Notes under the pieces: generated by a model
What the model was told of the DNA's origin: nothing
The model's input: the letters and a program-made list of their open reading frames with translations, nothing else
Database searches by the model: none
Shown here: positions 63,890-64,000 of the stretch, one piece after another
How positions within the stretch are numbered: position 1 is the stretch's first letter
How the letters are laid out: every line of letters begins with the position of its first letter
NCBI RefSeq assembly: GCF_000264455.2
Contig: NC_017958.1
Location: forward strand, 186,001 to 250,000
DNA: 64,000 nucleotides
Reading direction: 5' to 3'
Source of the DNA: Tistrella mobilis KA081020-065
GTDB lineage: Bacteria; Pseudomonadota; Alphaproteobacteria; Tistrellales; Tistrellaceae
Translations under genes and position numbers: made by a program

Positions 63890-64000
63890 ATGAGCAACAA
63901 AAACATGCATAGAGACGCCTGCGCTATGGGGGAACTGGCTAGACGTGTCGACAATTTCGTCGGGGAGCGGATCCGGCTGCGGCGGACGCTGCTTGGCATG
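63890..64000 (+). CDS. XRE-family helix-turn-helix regulator, N-terminal part only
   Basis: The gene runs off the window. The visible 37 residues include VDNFVGERIRLRRTLLGM, the entry to the helix-turn-helix of a widespread alphaproteobacterial XRE family (usually VG-x-RIRLRRTLLGMSQ). The ATG at 63890 is one of two or three possible starts; others encode the Met residues in NMHRD and CAMGEL. Function and partners lie beyond the window. Confidence 0.7.
   Translation, partial: MSNKNMHRDACAMGELARRVDNFVGERIRLRRTLLGM

Overview
The window is 64 kb of very GC-rich DNA with alphaproteobacterial gene content: bamD-recN-ligA, ispE beside a TPR lipoprotein, a DUF4169 gene, and at the right edge the start of an XRE regulator of a typical alphaproteobacterial type. 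A Tistrella-like member of the Rhodospirillales is a reasonable guess, but nothing in the sequence proves the genus. Most of it is chromosomal housekeeping and accessory metabolism. A few short tracts have lower GC and broken genes that point to past insertions.

Left part (1-13 kb). A truncated phage Gp37/Gp68-like remnant abuts a LuxR-type regulator. A decayed VapBC-like pair lies beside tRNA-Gln. Then come ispE with a TPR lipoprotein, a small conserved protein ending in a long perfect hairpin terminator, an AsmA-like protein, a DUF4169 protein, and the row uvrD, prmA, aminopeptidase P.

13-18 kb. A compact RiPP locus on the minus strand holds a lasso-peptide cyclase, a 50-residue lasso precursor gene and a sulfotransferase whose TTG start overlaps the precursor stop codon. 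The predicted core is 16 residues with a Gly1-Glu8 ring. The B1 and B2 maturation proteins are not in the window. An AraC regulator and a PPOX flavoprotein follow.

18-36 kb. A secreted 5'-nucleotidase and pentapeptide-repeat pair, an FAD-linked oxidase, an NMT1-type ABC importer, a ZntB-like CorA protein and an AT-rich frameshifted gene lead to a MocR regulator. Next is a complete Nit1C cluster (nitB, nitC, nitD, nitE, nitF, a glycosyltransferase, nitG, nitH), a family linked elsewhere to nitrile and cyanide assimilation and nitrogen starvation.

36-44 kb. An Atu4866/SDR/LysR trio and an enoyl-CoA hydratase precede a lower-GC methyl-ketone type locus: a hydroxyacyl-CoA dehydrogenase, an AraC regulator, a Baeyer-Villiger monooxygenase (mekA-like) and a MetX-fold hydrolase (mekB-like). 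Two promoters in it share a paired TTCAA motif at identical spacing to a -10-like element. An IS630-like transposase remnant marks its right edge.

44-51 kb. A DUF6544-like protein, a TetR gene with a clear operator, and an export operon with the cecR-ybhGFSR layout in which the ybhS-like permease is frameshifted.

51-58 kb. A minus-strand group combines a ferritin-like diiron protein, a PaaA-like diiron protein, two hotdog thioesterases, a radical SAM protein, a Rieske oxygenase and a MaoC hydratase. I do not recognise this combination as a described pathway. It has a good promoter, a 22-bp perfect palindrome and two copies of a hairpin repeat.

58-64 kb. ligA, recN and bamD, then about 0.8 kb without a recognisable gene, and the start of the XRE regulator.
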